Made by a program: the position numbers and the translations under genes. Under the pieces are notes generated by a model, which was not told the DNA's origin, ran no database searches, and saw nothing but the letters and a program-made list of their open reading frames with translations. Of a stretch of 64,000 nucleotides of DNA, positions 8,723-17,340 are shown piece by piece. Source of the DNA: an uncultured Clostridia bacterium (GTDB lineage: Bacteria; Bacillota; Clostridia; Oscillospirales; Ruminococcaceae); the NCBI GenBank assembly GCA_946545645.1, contig CAMNNQ010000195.1, positions 17,133 to 81,132 of the forward strand, written 5' to 3'. Within the stretch, counting starts at the first letter, position 1. Each line of letters begins with the position of its first letter.

Positions 8723-8821
8723 CTGTATATATTAACCCGTCTGCGAAAATGCAATTTGATACCCGCCGATATTTGTCACGATACCGACCTTATTTATGCT
8801 CCGTCAGAAGGAGGGCCTCTG

Positions 8822-10792
8822 ATGAAAAACACTAAGCGAAAGACTATCTGCCTTGTATCATCTCAGCTCACTACAGACCATGGAAAGCGTATCAGCCGAG
8901 GAATAGCTGCCCAGTGCGAAAAATACGGCTACGATCTGGCTGTTTTTTCTTCGATGGTGAATTTTGATCTCTACTATCAGAGTTATGCCCGGGGCGAGAT
9001 AAACATCTATGATCTTATAAATTTCAGCCTGTTTGACGGTGTTATACTTGATACTGTGAACCTTATGTCATCAGATCTGACCGAGGTCATGGATATGCTC
9101 TGCCAAAAGATCGGCAGAGAAGCTGATGCGCCTGTTGTATGTATAGGCATACCTTACAAAGATCTGGATTTCATCGGCAACTCCAACGATGAACAGCTCA
9201 GGGAGATCTGCCGTCACGCAGCCCGGGTACACGGGTGCAGGGATATATGTATCCTGACGGGGCCGAAGGATAATCACGAGGCGGAGGAACGGCTGGAGAT
9301 CATGCTGGACGAGCTGCATAAGCAGGGGCTTGAAGTCTCTGATGAGCACAGGATTTACGGCGATTTCTGGTACACAAGCGGTATAAAGCTGGCGCAGGAT
9401 ATAATCTCAGGAGCTGTCGGGAAGCCGGACGCTGTTATCGCCGCCAGCGATCACATGGCGCTGGGCTTTATCGATGAGTATACAAAGCAGGGGCGCCGCA
9501 TCCCGGAGGATATGGTGGTCCTGGGGTTTGAGGCCACGAATGATGCTATGCTGGCGGATATCCCACTGACTTCGATAGAGTCGAACTTTGCAAAATGTGC
9601 TGCTGATGCAGTCGATCATATCAGACGGATCATCGAGCCGGATATGAGTATATTGCCATACGAAACGAATAACAGGACAATGATGCATTTCGGGAAAAGC
9701 TGCGGCTGCACACCCGATATGGAAGATATGGTGCAGGCAATCAGGACCTCTCTGTATCACATTGTAAGATATTACTCGCAGGATGTTTTTGAGGATAATG
9801 TAGATATAGGTCTGCTTCTGGAAAACTTCATTCCCGAGCAGCTTACCGCTTCCGATACCCCTGACGAATGTATAGAGAACATCTACAAATCGACCTATGT
9901 TATCTCGCCCTTCCTGAATTTCTATCTATGCCTGAGCCCGGACTGGCTGGACCCGAATAAAGATATCATTTCGGGGCACCCCGACAAAACAGATATGGTC
10001 ATCCTGAGATCCAATACTGGCCGAAACGATAGATACAGGCCGGAGGAAAAGATCACTTTCGATACATCCGTCATGCTCCCGCAGCTTTTTGAGCAGGCAG
10101 ATGAGCCTTCTGCATATTATTTTTCGGCTGCCCATTTTTCGGATAAGACTCTGGGCTATGCCGTATTGCAGAGAAGATACTGCGACAGCAGCAAATTCAA
10201 TATCGTCTATCGCAACTGGCTGAGATTCGTAAACAATGCTCTCGAAATGTCCAGGGCAAGGAACCGCTTTTTTGTCCTTTCGGTATATGACAAGATGACC
10301 GGGCTCTATAACAGGCGGGGCTTATACAGCGAATATGACAAGCTCGTTTCAGGTATATCCGGCGAAAAGGAGATATTCGTCAGCACGATAGATATGGACG
10401 GCCTCAAATACATAAACGACACCTTCGGCCATTCGTCCGGGGATGAAGGGATAATCTGTATAGCCGATGCAGTAAGAGCGATAGCTGCGGAAAAAGATAT
10501 CATGTGCCGCGCAGGGGGAGATGAGTTTATTATACTCGGTCTGCGCGAATGCGGCAGCTTTGACCGGGAACGACACATAAACGAGTTCTGCTCGGTGCTT
10601 GAGAAGCTGTCCGGGAACTCAGGAAGACCTTATCCGATAACTGCAAGCATCGGCTGCGCGGTGGGCAGGATAAATGATACCGAAGACCCGAAAGTTCTCC
10701 TTGAGGATCTTCTGGAAGAATCCGACGAGCAGATGTACCGCTACAAGAGCAACAGGCGGCGGAGAAGAGAAGACAGAAACGGCAGGGATTGA
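8822..10792 (+). CDS. Cytoplasmic diguanylate cyclase with LacI-type ligand-binding sensor
   Basis: 656 aa from ATG 8822 (AAGGAGGGCCTCTG upstream). Residues about 6-280 are a type-1 periplasmic-binding-like fold as in LacI/GalR regulators (RISRGIAAQCEKYGYDLAVF, AVIAASDHMALGFIDEYTK, VVLGFEATNDAMLADIPLT), but there is no DNA-binding head and no signal or membrane segment. A middle region of about 200 residues links to a GGDEF domain (DKMTGLYNRRGLY; GGDEF at 565-569). The active-site motif is intact, so c-di-GMP synthesis is expected. The inhibitory I-site RxxD is replaced by AEKD. The sensor probably binds a sugar or related small molecule in the cytoplasm. Confidence 0.85.
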   Translation: MKNTKRKTICLVSSQLTTDHGKRISRGIAAQCEKYGYDLAVFSSMVNFDLYYQSYARGEINIYDLINFSLFDGVILDTVNLMSSDLTEVMDMLCQKIGREADAPVVCIGIPYKDLDFIGNSNDEQLREICRHAARVHGCRDICILTGPKDNHEAEERLEIMLDELHKQGLEVSDEHRIYGDFWYTSGIKLAQDIISGAVGKPDAVIAASDHMALGFIDEYTKQGRRIPEDMVVLGFEATNDAMLADIPLTSIESNFAKCAADAVDHIRRIIEPDMSILPYETNNRTMMHFGKSCGCTPDMEDMVQAIRTSLYHIVRYYSQDVFEDNVDIGLLLENFIPEQLTASDTPDECIENIYKSTYVISPFLNFYLCLSPDWLDPNKDIISGHPDKTDMVILRSNTGRNDRYRPEEKITFDTSVMLPQLFEQADEPSAYYFSAAHFSDKTLGYAVLQRRYCDSSKFNIVYRNWLRFVNNALEMSRARNRFFVLSVYDKMTGLYNRRGLYSEYDKLVSGISGEKEIFVSTIDMDGLKYINDTFGHSSGDEGIICIADAVRAIAAEKDIMCRAGGDEFIILGLRECGSFDRERHINEFCSVLEKLSGNSGRPYPITASIGCAVGRINDTEDPKVLLEDLLEESDEQMYRYKSNRRRRREDRNGRD

Positions 10793-10848
10793 CGAAAGTG
10801 CCCGACACCTGTCATGCAGACAACACAATAGGATCTATGCAGTAACCA

Positions 10849-10881
10849 AAAGCAGTCTGTGCAATTCGTGCAGGCTGCTTT
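10849..10881 (+). terminator. Terminator after the GGDEF gene
   Basis: AAAGCAGTCTG pairs with CAGGCTGCTTT (one G-U) around about ten bases. T-rich sequence follows. Confidence 0.55.
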
Positions 10882-10931
10882 GTGCTTTCCGGAGGCCGTT
10901 TTTTCGGGGGATAGCGTTTTTTATACGGCAA

Positions 10932-10985
10932 TTGTAAACCTGTTACAAAATAACGGTTGACAACGGCCCGGAGCGGTGCTATAAT
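10932..10985 (+). promoter_or_regulatory. Biotin operon promoter with BirA operator
   Basis: TTGTAAACC (10932-10940), 14 bp, GGTTGACAA (10955-10963) matches the Firmicutes BirA box. The right half contains the -35 TTGACA (10957-10962), followed by a 17-bp spacer and a consensus TATAAT (10980-10985). Biotinyl-AMP-loaded BirA bound here would block RNA polymerase directly. The predicted transcription start is almost at the bioY start region, so the leader is very short. Confidence 0.85.
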
Positions 10986-10990
10986 ACTGA

Positions 10991-11566
10991 ATGGAGGAAG
11001 TGATAAATATCAACAATGCAAACAAAACAAGAGACATGGCAATGACTGCGATGTTTACCGCACTGATAACCGCAGGGGCATATATCCGTATCCCTGTACC
11101 TGTCTGCCCCTTCACGCTGCAATTCCTGTTTACCACCCTAGCGGGGCTGATACTCGGGAAGAACAGGGGAGCTGCCGCATCGGCTCTGTATGTCGTTCTC
11201 GGACTGGCAGGGCTCCCTGTTTTTACAGGCGGCGGAGGATTGACGTATGTGCTTCAACCGACATTCGGCTATCTTATCGGATTTATAGCGGGCTCATACA
11301 TCACCGGAGCGATCGCCCGCAGCGGAAAGGCAGATACCAGGCGGCTGCTTATGGGCTGCTTTGCGGGGCTTGCGGTGGTTTACGCGCTGGGAATGATCTA
11401 TTACTATGTGATAAGTGCGGTCTATCTTAACGAGCCTGTCGGTATAGGCGCTTTGTTCCTGTACTGCTTTGTGCTGGCAGTCCCGGGGGATATTGCCCTC
11501 TGCTTACTGTCTGCGGCTCTGGCAAAACGGCTCATGCCTGTAATTCACTCGAAAGGGACAGTATAA
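10991..11566 (+). CDS. bioY: Biotin transporter substrate-binding component BioY
   Basis: 191 aa if read from ATG 10991. Six hydrophobic segments and the BioY signatures (AYIRIPVPVCPFTLQ, VLGLAGLPVFTGG, PTFGYLIGF) are clear. It is the S-component of an ECF biotin importer. The start is doubtful: the ATG sits at the predicted transcription start and GGAGG lies just after it, so translation may begin at GTG 11000 or at the downstream Met codons (TRDMAMTAMF). The stop overlaps the bioB start (TAATG). Confidence 0.92.
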   Translation: MEEVININNANKTRDMAMTAMFTALITAGAYIRIPVPVCPFTLQFLFTTLAGLILGKNRGAAASALYVVLGLAGLPVFTGGGGLTYVLQPTFGYLIGFIAGSYITGAIARSGKADTRRLLMGCFAGLAVVYALGMIYYYVISAVYLNEPVGIGALFLYCFVLAVPGDIALCLLSAALAKRLMPVIHSKGTV

Positions 11567-12549
11567 TGGAGATAAGGGAGATCACCGAAGAGATAATAAA
11601 CGGCAGAAGGCTGACAAGAGAGGACGACCTGAGCTTTCTCCTGACCGTCGGGCAGGAGGAGCTAATGGGATGTGCGGACAAGCTGAGGAGACATTTCAGC
11701 GGGAACAGGGCGAACCTTTGCAGCATCATCAACGGAAGGAGCGGGCGCTGCCCGGAGGACTGCAAATTCTGTGCGCAGTCGGCGCGGCACTGCACAGGCA
11801 TCGAAGAATACGGCTTTCTCGATAAACAGAGGATATCGGCGGAATGCCGCCATAATGAGGAGCAGGGCGTTCACCGCTTTGCGATAGTTACGGCGGGGCG
11901 GAAGCTCAGCGGGGAAGAGTTCGATAAGGCTCTGGATACATACCGTACTCTCGCCCGGGAGAGCAAAGTGGGGCTGTGCGCTTCATTCGGGCTGCTTGAA
12001 GAAGAGCAGTTTGCCTTGCTGCGTCAGGCAGGAGTTTCAAGGTATCATGCGAATATCGAGACTTCGAGAGCGAATTTCAGGAACATCTGCACGACACATA
12101 CCTTTGAGGATAAGCTGGAATGTATCCGCAGAGCCAAGGCCGCAGGGCTTGAAGTATGCTCGGGAGGCATCATAGGCATGGGTGAAAGCTGGGAGGACCG
12201 CATCGACATGGCTCTGACACTCAGCGAGCTGGGCGTGAGCTCCGTACCGATAAACGCTCTGATACCCATCAAGGGCACGCCTCTGGAAGACCTGGAGCGT
12301 ATCACCGAGGCGGATATACTCAGAACTGTCGCTGTGTTCCGCTTTATTGTCCCCGAAGCGGACATTCGCCTTGCCGCCGGGAGAAACCTTATGTCTAACT
12401 GCGGCGAGCGTGCTTTCCTTGCGGGAGCAAATTCAGCTATTACCGGGGATATGCTTACGACCTCCGGCAACCGCATCCGGGAGGATATAGCTATGTTGGA
12501 AAAGATAGGCTATCAAACCTATCACACAGGGAGGGATAACGATGGCTGA
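11566..12549 (+). CDS. bioB: Biotin synthase BioB
   Basis: 327 aa radical-SAM enzyme that inserts sulfur into dethiobiotin. The 4Fe-4S motif CPEDCKFC supplies C62, C66 and C69; the second-cluster features ARYHANIETS-like (RYHANIETS) and GGIIGMGE are present. It begins one base into the bioY stop codon and runs 8 bp into bioD, indicating tight translational coupling. Length and motifs are normal. Confidence 0.95.
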   Translation: MEIREITEEIINGRRLTREDDLSFLLTVGQEELMGCADKLRRHFSGNRANLCSIINGRSGRCPEDCKFCAQSARHCTGIEEYGFLDKQRISAECRHNEEQGVHRFAIVTAGRKLSGEEFDKALDTYRTLARESKVGLCASFGLLEEEQFALLRQAGVSRYHANIETSRANFRNICTTHTFEDKLECIRRAKAAGLEVCSGGIIGMGESWEDRIDMALTLSELGVSSVPINALIPIKGTPLEDLERITEADILRTVAVFRFIVPEADIRLAAGRNLMSNCGERAFLAGANSAITGDMLTTSGNRIREDIAMLEKIGYQTYHTGRDNDG

Positions 12550-13240
12550 GGGTCTGTTCGTTACCGGGACAGGAACGGACATAGGGAAGACCTATGTTAC
12601 GGCTCTGCTGGTCAGGAAGCTCCGCAAAGCGGGCTTTGATACAGCCTATTTCAAGGCGGCTGTCAGCGGGAACGAAAGGGATAAAAGCGGCAGGCTCATA
12701 CCGGGGGATGCTGCCTATGTAAAGAGAATATCCGGCACAGATCAGCCGCTGGAAACGATGTGCCCTTATGTTTACGAGGCTGCGGTGTCTCCACACCTCG
12801 CCGCAAGGAAAGAGGGCAGCCCTGTGGAGCTGAGCGTTGTTAAGGCGCAGTATGAAAAGCTCTGCGGAGAATACGGATATGTCATCTGCGAGGGCAGCGG
12901 CGGTATCGTCTGCCCCATCCGCTATGATGAGGAAAAGATAATGCTGGAGGATATCATCAAAGCTCTCGGCCTCCCGACGGTCGTAACGGCAGACGCAGGC
13001 CTCGGGACGATAAACAGCGTGGTGCTTACCTGCGAATATATGAAAGCACACGGTCTGGATATCCGGGGGCTGATACTCAACAACTTTCACAAGGGCGATA
13101 TAATGGAGGAGGACAACAAGCTGATGTGCGAGAAGCTGACAGGGATACCTGTTATCGCCTGTGTCGGTGAGAACGATACCGATATAGATATTTCGGCAGA
13201 TGTACTCAGAAGCATCTGCGGCAGAGGAGGAAAACAATGA
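12542..13240 (+). CDS. bioD: Dethiobiotin synthetase BioD
   Basis: 232 aa. The P-loop GTGTDIGKT (K16) is at the N-terminus and CEGSGGIVCPI and VVTADAGLGTINS are family motifs. It closes the ureido ring of 7,8-diaminopelargonate using ATP and CO2. It overlaps bioB by 8 bp and bioA by 4 bp (ATGA). Confidence 0.94.
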   Translation: MAEGLFVTGTGTDIGKTYVTALLVRKLRKAGFDTAYFKAAVSGNERDKSGRLIPGDAAYVKRISGTDQPLETMCPYVYEAAVSPHLAARKEGSPVELSVVKAQYEKLCGEYGYVICEGSGGIVCPIRYDEEKIMLEDIIKALGLPTVVTADAGLGTINSVVLTCEYMKAHGLDIRGLILNNFHKGDIMEEDNKLMCEKLTGIPVIACVGENDTDIDISADVLRSICGRGGKQ

Positions 13241-14436
13241 TCTGGTATCCGTACGCTCAAATGAAAACACTGGATGCCCCCATAAAGATAGCCAGCGCAA
13301 AGGGGGTGCATCTTTACACAGAGGACGGTCACGATCTGATCGACTCGGTGTCTTCCTGGTGGAGCGTGATACACGGCTACGGCCACCCGGAGATAAATGC
13401 CGCTGTCAGGGAGCAGCTCGACAAATTTGCTCACGTTATGCTGGGCGGCCTGACACACGAGCCTGTTCAGAAGCTCTCCGACAAGCTGGCGGAATGGCTG
13501 CCGGGAGACCTTGACTACTGCTTCTTCTCCGATTCGGGAAGTGTGGCGGTCGAAGTCGCATTGAAAATGGCTTTGCAGTTCAACACCAACCGGGGCTCCC
13601 GAAGGGATACGATCCTTGCTCTCGAACACGCCTATCACGGAGACACCTTCAAGGCTATGGAGGTCGGGGACGATGAGGATTATCATTTCGCCTTCGGAGT
13701 CAACAGTGAGAAAAAGCGGGGAGTTGTCCATATACCAACCGAGATCCCGGCGCTTGAAAAAGCCTTTGCGGAATACGGAGAACGTCTGACCTGTTTCATA
13801 GTCGAGCCTCTGCTTCAGGGCGCGGGGGGAATGAGGATGTACGGTGTCAGCTTCCTTGAAAGAGCAAGGCAGCTCTGCGATCAGTATGATGTGCTGCTGA
13901 TCTTTGATGAGGTCGCAACAGGCTTCGGACGTACAGGCAACCGCTTTGTGGCTGATCTTGTCCTGCCGGACATACTTGTTCTGGGAAAGGCTCTGACAGG
14001 CGGGTATATCGGTCACGCTGTGACAGTAGCGAACCGCAGGGTATGGGAGGGCTTCTGGAGCGACGACCCTGCTCATGCCTTTATGCACGGCCCGACATTT
14101 ATGGGCAACGCCCTCGCCTGCTGCGCAGCTCTCAAATCCATCGAGCTTTTCGAGCGGGAGGATTATATCTCGAAGATACGCCGAATAGAGGAGATAACCC
14201 GCCGAGAGATGGCAGGCTTCTCTGACCCTCGCATCAAGGAAGTCCGCATCATGGGCGGCTGTGTCTGCATAGAGGTATATGACGGCAGAGTGCTTGAAGG
14301 CTTCAGAAAATTCGCATACGAACACGGAGTATTCAGCAGGACTTTCCTGAAATATATGTATGCTATGGTCCCCTATGTGATAAGCGAGCAGGAGCTGGTC
14401 AAGGTGCTTGATACAATGAAAGCGTGGTTTGCATAA
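13237..14436 (+). CDS. bioA: 7,8-diaminopelargonate aminotransferase BioA
   Basis: 399 aa class III PLP aminotransferase. WYPYAQMKT at the start and SSWWSVIHGYGHPEIN are BioA-specific; PLP contacts are D224 in FDEVATGFGRTG and K251 in LGKALTGGY. It makes diaminopelargonate from KAPA with SAM or lysine as amino donor. It is the last gene of bioYBDA. No bioF, bioW, bioC or bioH is in the operon, so KAPA must be made by genes elsewhere or be scavenged. Confidence 0.94.
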   Translation: MIWYPYAQMKTLDAPIKIASAKGVHLYTEDGHDLIDSVSSWWSVIHGYGHPEINAAVREQLDKFAHVMLGGLTHEPVQKLSDKLAEWLPGDLDYCFFSDSGSVAVEVALKMALQFNTNRGSRRDTILALEHAYHGDTFKAMEVGDDEDYHFAFGVNSEKKRGVVHIPTEIPALEKAFAEYGERLTCFIVEPLLQGAGGMRMYGVSFLERARQLCDQYDVLLIFDEVATGFGRTGNRFVADLVLPDILVLGKALTGGYIGHAVTVANRRVWEGFWSDDPAHAFMHGPTFMGNALACCAALKSIELFEREDYISKIRRIEEITRREMAGFSDPRIKEVRIMGGCVCIEVYDGRVLEGFRKFAYEHGVFSRTFLKYMYAMVPYVISEQELVKVLDTMKAWFA

Positions 14437-14483
14437 CAGACCGGGCGGGGAGATGTGCTGCCCGGTCAAAGATATGAAAGAGA

Positions 14484-14507
14484 AAAGGCAGCCGTAAGGC
14501 TGCCTTT
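14484..14507 (+). terminator. Terminator of the biotin operon
   Basis: AAAGGCAGCC-GTAA-GGCTGCCTTT, a perfect 10-bp stem with a 4-nt loop, 48 bp after the bioA stop. It can work in both directions. Confidence 0.75.
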
Positions 14508-14575
14508 AAGTATGTTGTATCCATCATCCGAAACAGATCGCTTCATTGCTGTTTTTATTTTGTTCGGTAGTTTGA

Positions 14576-14604
14576 AAAAGCGGCGGGGAGTTCCCGCCGC
14601 TTTT
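14576..14604 (-). terminator. Terminator of the leftward redox operon (bidirectional)
   Basis: AAAAGCGGCGGG and CCCGCCGCTTTT form a 12-bp stem around GAGTT. A-run on one side and T-run on the other let it serve the convergent operons. Confidence 0.75.
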
Positions 14605-14634
14605 ATCTGTAATTTCAGAGAGCGCCGTTAAGCA

Positions 14635-15390
14635 CTATTTCAGCTTGTTGTAGTCGTCGTCCGAAACAGCCTCGCACCATTCCGTTCTGCTGTCCTCGCC
14701 CTGTATCTCGACTGCAAGATGAGCGAACCAACTGTCCTTGGCAGCGCCGTGCCAGTGCTTGACTTCGGCGGGGATATTGACAACATCTCCTGGGCGGAGC
14801 TCTCTGGCTTCCTTGCCCCATTCCTGATACCAGCCGCGTCCGCCGATACAGATGAGCATCTGACCGCCGCCGCTTTTTGCGTGATGTATATGCCAGTTGT
14901 TGCGGCAGGATGGCTCAAAGGTCACGTTGAAGATCGGTATCTGCTCCGAGGAGACCGGCGCAAGATAGCTCTGGCCTGTAAAGAATTTGCCGTAGGGATT
15001 GGGCTCGCCTATGGGGAACATTATCTCGTTCTGGAACCTTTCCTTTTCGGAAAGAGCCGGAGCGCTGTCTGCATAGACCTCCTTGGCGATACCGAATACC
15101 GCCCAGGCATGAGGCCAGCCGGCATAGAAGGCTGTGTGGGTTATGACCGCAGCCATTTCCTTCTGCGAAACGCCGTGATTTTTGGCGTTCTGGATGTGGT
15201 AGCGGATGGAACTGTCTGTCACGCCCTGCGACATAAGAGCGACTACTGTGATGATACTGCGGGTCTTCAGGTCGATATCTGTGTTGTTCCAGTTCTCTCC
15301 GAAGAGGATATCATCGTTGAAGCGGGCAAAATCGGGAGCGAACTCTCCGAGCTGAGCTCTGCCAGCTGTCTGCACTATTTTTTCAGCCAT
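14635..15390 (-). CDS. Carboxymuconolactone decarboxylase-like / cupin fusion protein
   Basis: 251 aa. Residues 1-110 resemble the CMD/AhpD fold (TRSIITVVALMSQGVTDSSI, MAAVITHTAFYAGWPHAW) but lack the CxxC of AhpD. Residues 140-240 form a cupin barrel with metal-binding His positions in NNWHIHHAKSGGG and VKHWHGAAKDSWFAH. Likely a small-molecule or peroxide-handling enzyme; the substrate is not evident. Last gene of the leftward operon, 9 bp after the ABM gene. Confidence 0.8.
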   Translation of the reverse strand: MAEKIVQTAGRAQLGEFAPDFARFNDDILFGENWNNTDIDLKTRSIITVVALMSQGVTDSSIRYHIQNAKNHGVSQKEMAAVITHTAFYAGWPHAWAVFGIAKEVYADSAPALSEKERFQNEIMFPIGEPNPYGKFFTGQSYLAPVSSEQIPIFNVTFEPSCRNNWHIHHAKSGGGQMLICIGGRGWYQEWGKEARELRPGDVVNIPAEVKHWHGAAKDSWFAHLAVEIQGEDSRTEWCEAVSDDDYNKLK

Positions 15391-15398
15391 TGTGATAC

Positions 15399-15731
15399 CT
15401 ACTTTCTTATAAAATGTTCGTCTTTTTCGGGCAGACCGCCCTCATCGCTGACATAACGCTCCACTGTCATGTGGAGATCGTATTTTTCGCGGAGCTCTGC
15501 GATCTTCTGCATCATAGGCGATGCGTGGTGGCGGTCTATTGCAGACTGATCTGTCCATTCGTCTATCAGCAGAACAGTCTCGGGATCGTCAAGGGAAACA
15601 TAATACTCATACCGCAGATTTCCGTCCTCGCTGCGTATGGCTCCGACCGTTCCGCCGGAAGTCATTTCCTCTGCGAAGGCTCTTGCGGAGCCGTTTCTGC
15701 CGGTATATCTGAGATTAACGGTAATACTCAT
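15399..15731 (-). CDS. ABM-type (antibiotic biosynthesis monooxygenase fold) protein
   Basis: 110 aa from ATG 15731, preceded by GAGGTG. The ferredoxin-like ABM pattern is visible: a beta strand SITVNLRYTG, EDGNLRYEYYVSLDDPETV, LIDEWTDQSAIDRHHASP. Such dimers act on quinones, heme or aromatic compounds, or have unknown roles like YgiN. In this operon it sits between a flavin reductase and the CMD-cupin protein, fitting quinone or electrophile detoxification. Confidence 0.78.
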   Translation of the reverse strand: MSITVNLRYTGRNGSARAFAEEMTSGGTVGAIRSEDGNLRYEYYVSLDDPETVLLIDEWTDQSAIDRHHASPMMQKIAELREKYDLHMTVERYVSDEGGLPEKDEHFIRK

Positions 15732-15772
15732 CCTGCACCTCACATTTACAGCCGCTGAGCGGCAGTATTTTG

Positions 15773-16315
15773 TCAGACATTTCTGCCAAGCTCATAGGCT
15801 GCGTTCATGTAAGACCCGTTCTTTTCCGCATCTGCCGGATCGCCCAGACCTCCGCCGGACAGCACGCTGACGAGCCTTGCTTTCTCAAAGCAGGCGACCC
15901 AGCCCTGCAAGCCGCCCCTGGCTGTATGACAGACCTCCTCGCCGTCCTCGGCGGAGGCGGTTATCAGATAGACATCTCTGAATCTGTAATCCGAGGGATA
16001 AAGGGGATTGCAGCGGTCGAGCAAGGTCTTGAGCTGGCCGCAAAGCTCATAGTAATAGATCGGATTTGCAAAGATCAGCACATCGGCATTGCCGACTTTC
16101 TCACATATCTCCGAAGCATCGTCCTTGATGACACACTTCATGGTTTTCTGACAGGCAAGGCAGCCCTTGCAGAAATTCAGAGTTTTACCCTTGAGAGTTA
16201 TGAACTCAACATCGTGCCCTGCATCCTCTGCACCCTTTGCTGCCTGCTTTGCCAGTGTTTCGGAATTGCTGCGGTCCCGCAGGCTGGACGATATGACAAG
16301 TACCTTTTTAGCCAT
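15773..16315 (-). CDS. Flavodoxin-like NAD(P)H-dependent FMN reductase
   Basis: 180 aa. FMN phosphate-binding loop near the N-terminus (VISSSLRDRSNSETLAKQ), CKGCLACQKTMKC with several Cys, and the flavin loop FANPIYYYELCGQLKTLLDR. The Cys-rich CxxCxxC-like stretch is typical of iron-sulfur or redox-active members of the NADPH-dependent FMN reductase family. Probably supplies reducing power for quinone or electrophile reduction in this operon. Confidence 0.85.
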   Translation of the reverse strand: MAKKVLVISSSLRDRSNSETLAKQAAKGAEDAGHDVEFITLKGKTLNFCKGCLACQKTMKCVIKDDASEICEKVGNADVLIFANPIYYYELCGQLKTLLDRCNPLYPSDYRFRDVYLITASAEDGEEVCHTARGGLQGWVACFEKARLVSVLSGGGLGDPADAEKNGSYMNAAYELGRNV

Positions 16316-16326
16316 AGTATTTCTCC

Positions 16327-17325
16327 TTATTTCAGATATTCACGGTAAAACGCTTCCAGCTTGTCAAAGGGGATAGCATCCTTGCCGCCGCCGTCATAGA
16401 GGTCTGTGTGGACGGCATCGGGGATGATGAGCAGCTCCTTGTTGCCGGTATATTTGCTGTCCTTTGTCATAGCGGCATAAGCATCCCTGCTGAAATAGCA
16501 GGAGTGCGCCTTTTCGCCGTGTACGATGAGGACAGCGCTTCTGATCTCGTTTGAGTATGTGTTTATGGGCTGATTCATGAAGGACATACAGCCGATAACG
16601 TTCCAGCCGCCGTTGGAGTTGAGAGAGCGGGGGTGATAGCCTCTCTCGGTCTTGTAGTAGCTGTGGTAGTCCTTTACGAAGAAAGGTGCATCCTCCGGCA
16701 GAGGATCTATAACGCCGCCGCCGAGGGTATACTCGCCGCTCTGATAATCCTTTATGCGCTGCGCATTGAGAGCGGCTTTCTTCTCATAACGCTTTTCTTC
16801 TGTGTTCTCGGAATCGAAATAGCCGTTGGCATTGACACGGGCCATATCATACATAGTAACTGCGGCAGTCGCCTTGATACGGGTATCGAGGGCCGCTGCA
16901 TTTATCGAAAGTCCGCCCCAGCCGCAGATGCCGCAGATGCCGATACGGTCTGCATCCACATTTTCCTGAACGGAGAGGAAGTCAACGGCTGCCTGAAAGT
17001 CCTCGGTGTTGATGTCAGGGGAGGCCATATATCTCGGCTGTCCGCCGCTCTCGCCTGTGAATGAGGGGTCGAAGGCAACGGTCAGAAAGCCGCGCTCTGC
17101 AAGGGTCTGAGCATACAGACCGCTGCACTGCTCCTTGACAGCGCCGAAGGGCCCGCAGACAGCGACAGCAGGGAGCTTTCCTCCGGCATTCTTTGGGATA
17201 TACATATCTGCTGCGAGGGTGATACCGTAGCGGTTGCGGAAGGTCACTTTCCTGTGATCTGTTTTGTCCGATCTCGGAAAGGTCTTGTCCCATTCCTGTG
17301 TCAATGTCAGCATCTCGTTATTCAT
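16327..17325 (-). CDS. Alpha/beta hydrolase of the dienelactone-hydrolase-like type
   Basis: 332 aa. The nucleophile elbow is RIGICGICGWGG, so Cys rather than Ser is the probable nucleophile; Asp and His follow in the C-terminal third (AVLIVHGEKAHSCYF, IIPDAVHTDLYD). VTFRNRYGITLAADMYIPKN is a usual start for this family. It is co-directional and 11 bp from the FMN reductase gene. Substrate unknown, likely an ester or lactone. Confidence 0.82.
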   Translation of the reverse strand: MNNEMLTLTQEWDKTFPRSDKTDHRKVTFRNRYGITLAADMYIPKNAGGKLPAVAVCGPFGAVKEQCSGLYAQTLAERGFLTVAFDPSFTGESGGQPRYMASPDINTEDFQAAVDFLSVQENVDADRIGICGICGWGGLSINAAALDTRIKATAAVTMYDMARVNANGYFDSENTEEKRYEKKAALNAQRIKDYQSGEYTLGGGVIDPLPEDAPFFVKDYHSYYKTERGYHPRSLNSNGGWNVIGCMSFMNQPINTYSNEIRSAVLIVHGEKAHSCYFSRDAYAAMTKDSKYTGNKELLIIPDAVHTDLYDGGGKDAIPFDKLEAFYREYLK

Positions 17326-17340
17326 AGCGATACCTCCGTT

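Noticed and set aside
12491-14469. Two long minus-strand open frames (269 and 460 codons) opposite bioD and bioA
   Set aside because: They are antisense shadows of well-identified biotin genes with matching codon structure, have no ribosome binding sites and no protein-like domains.
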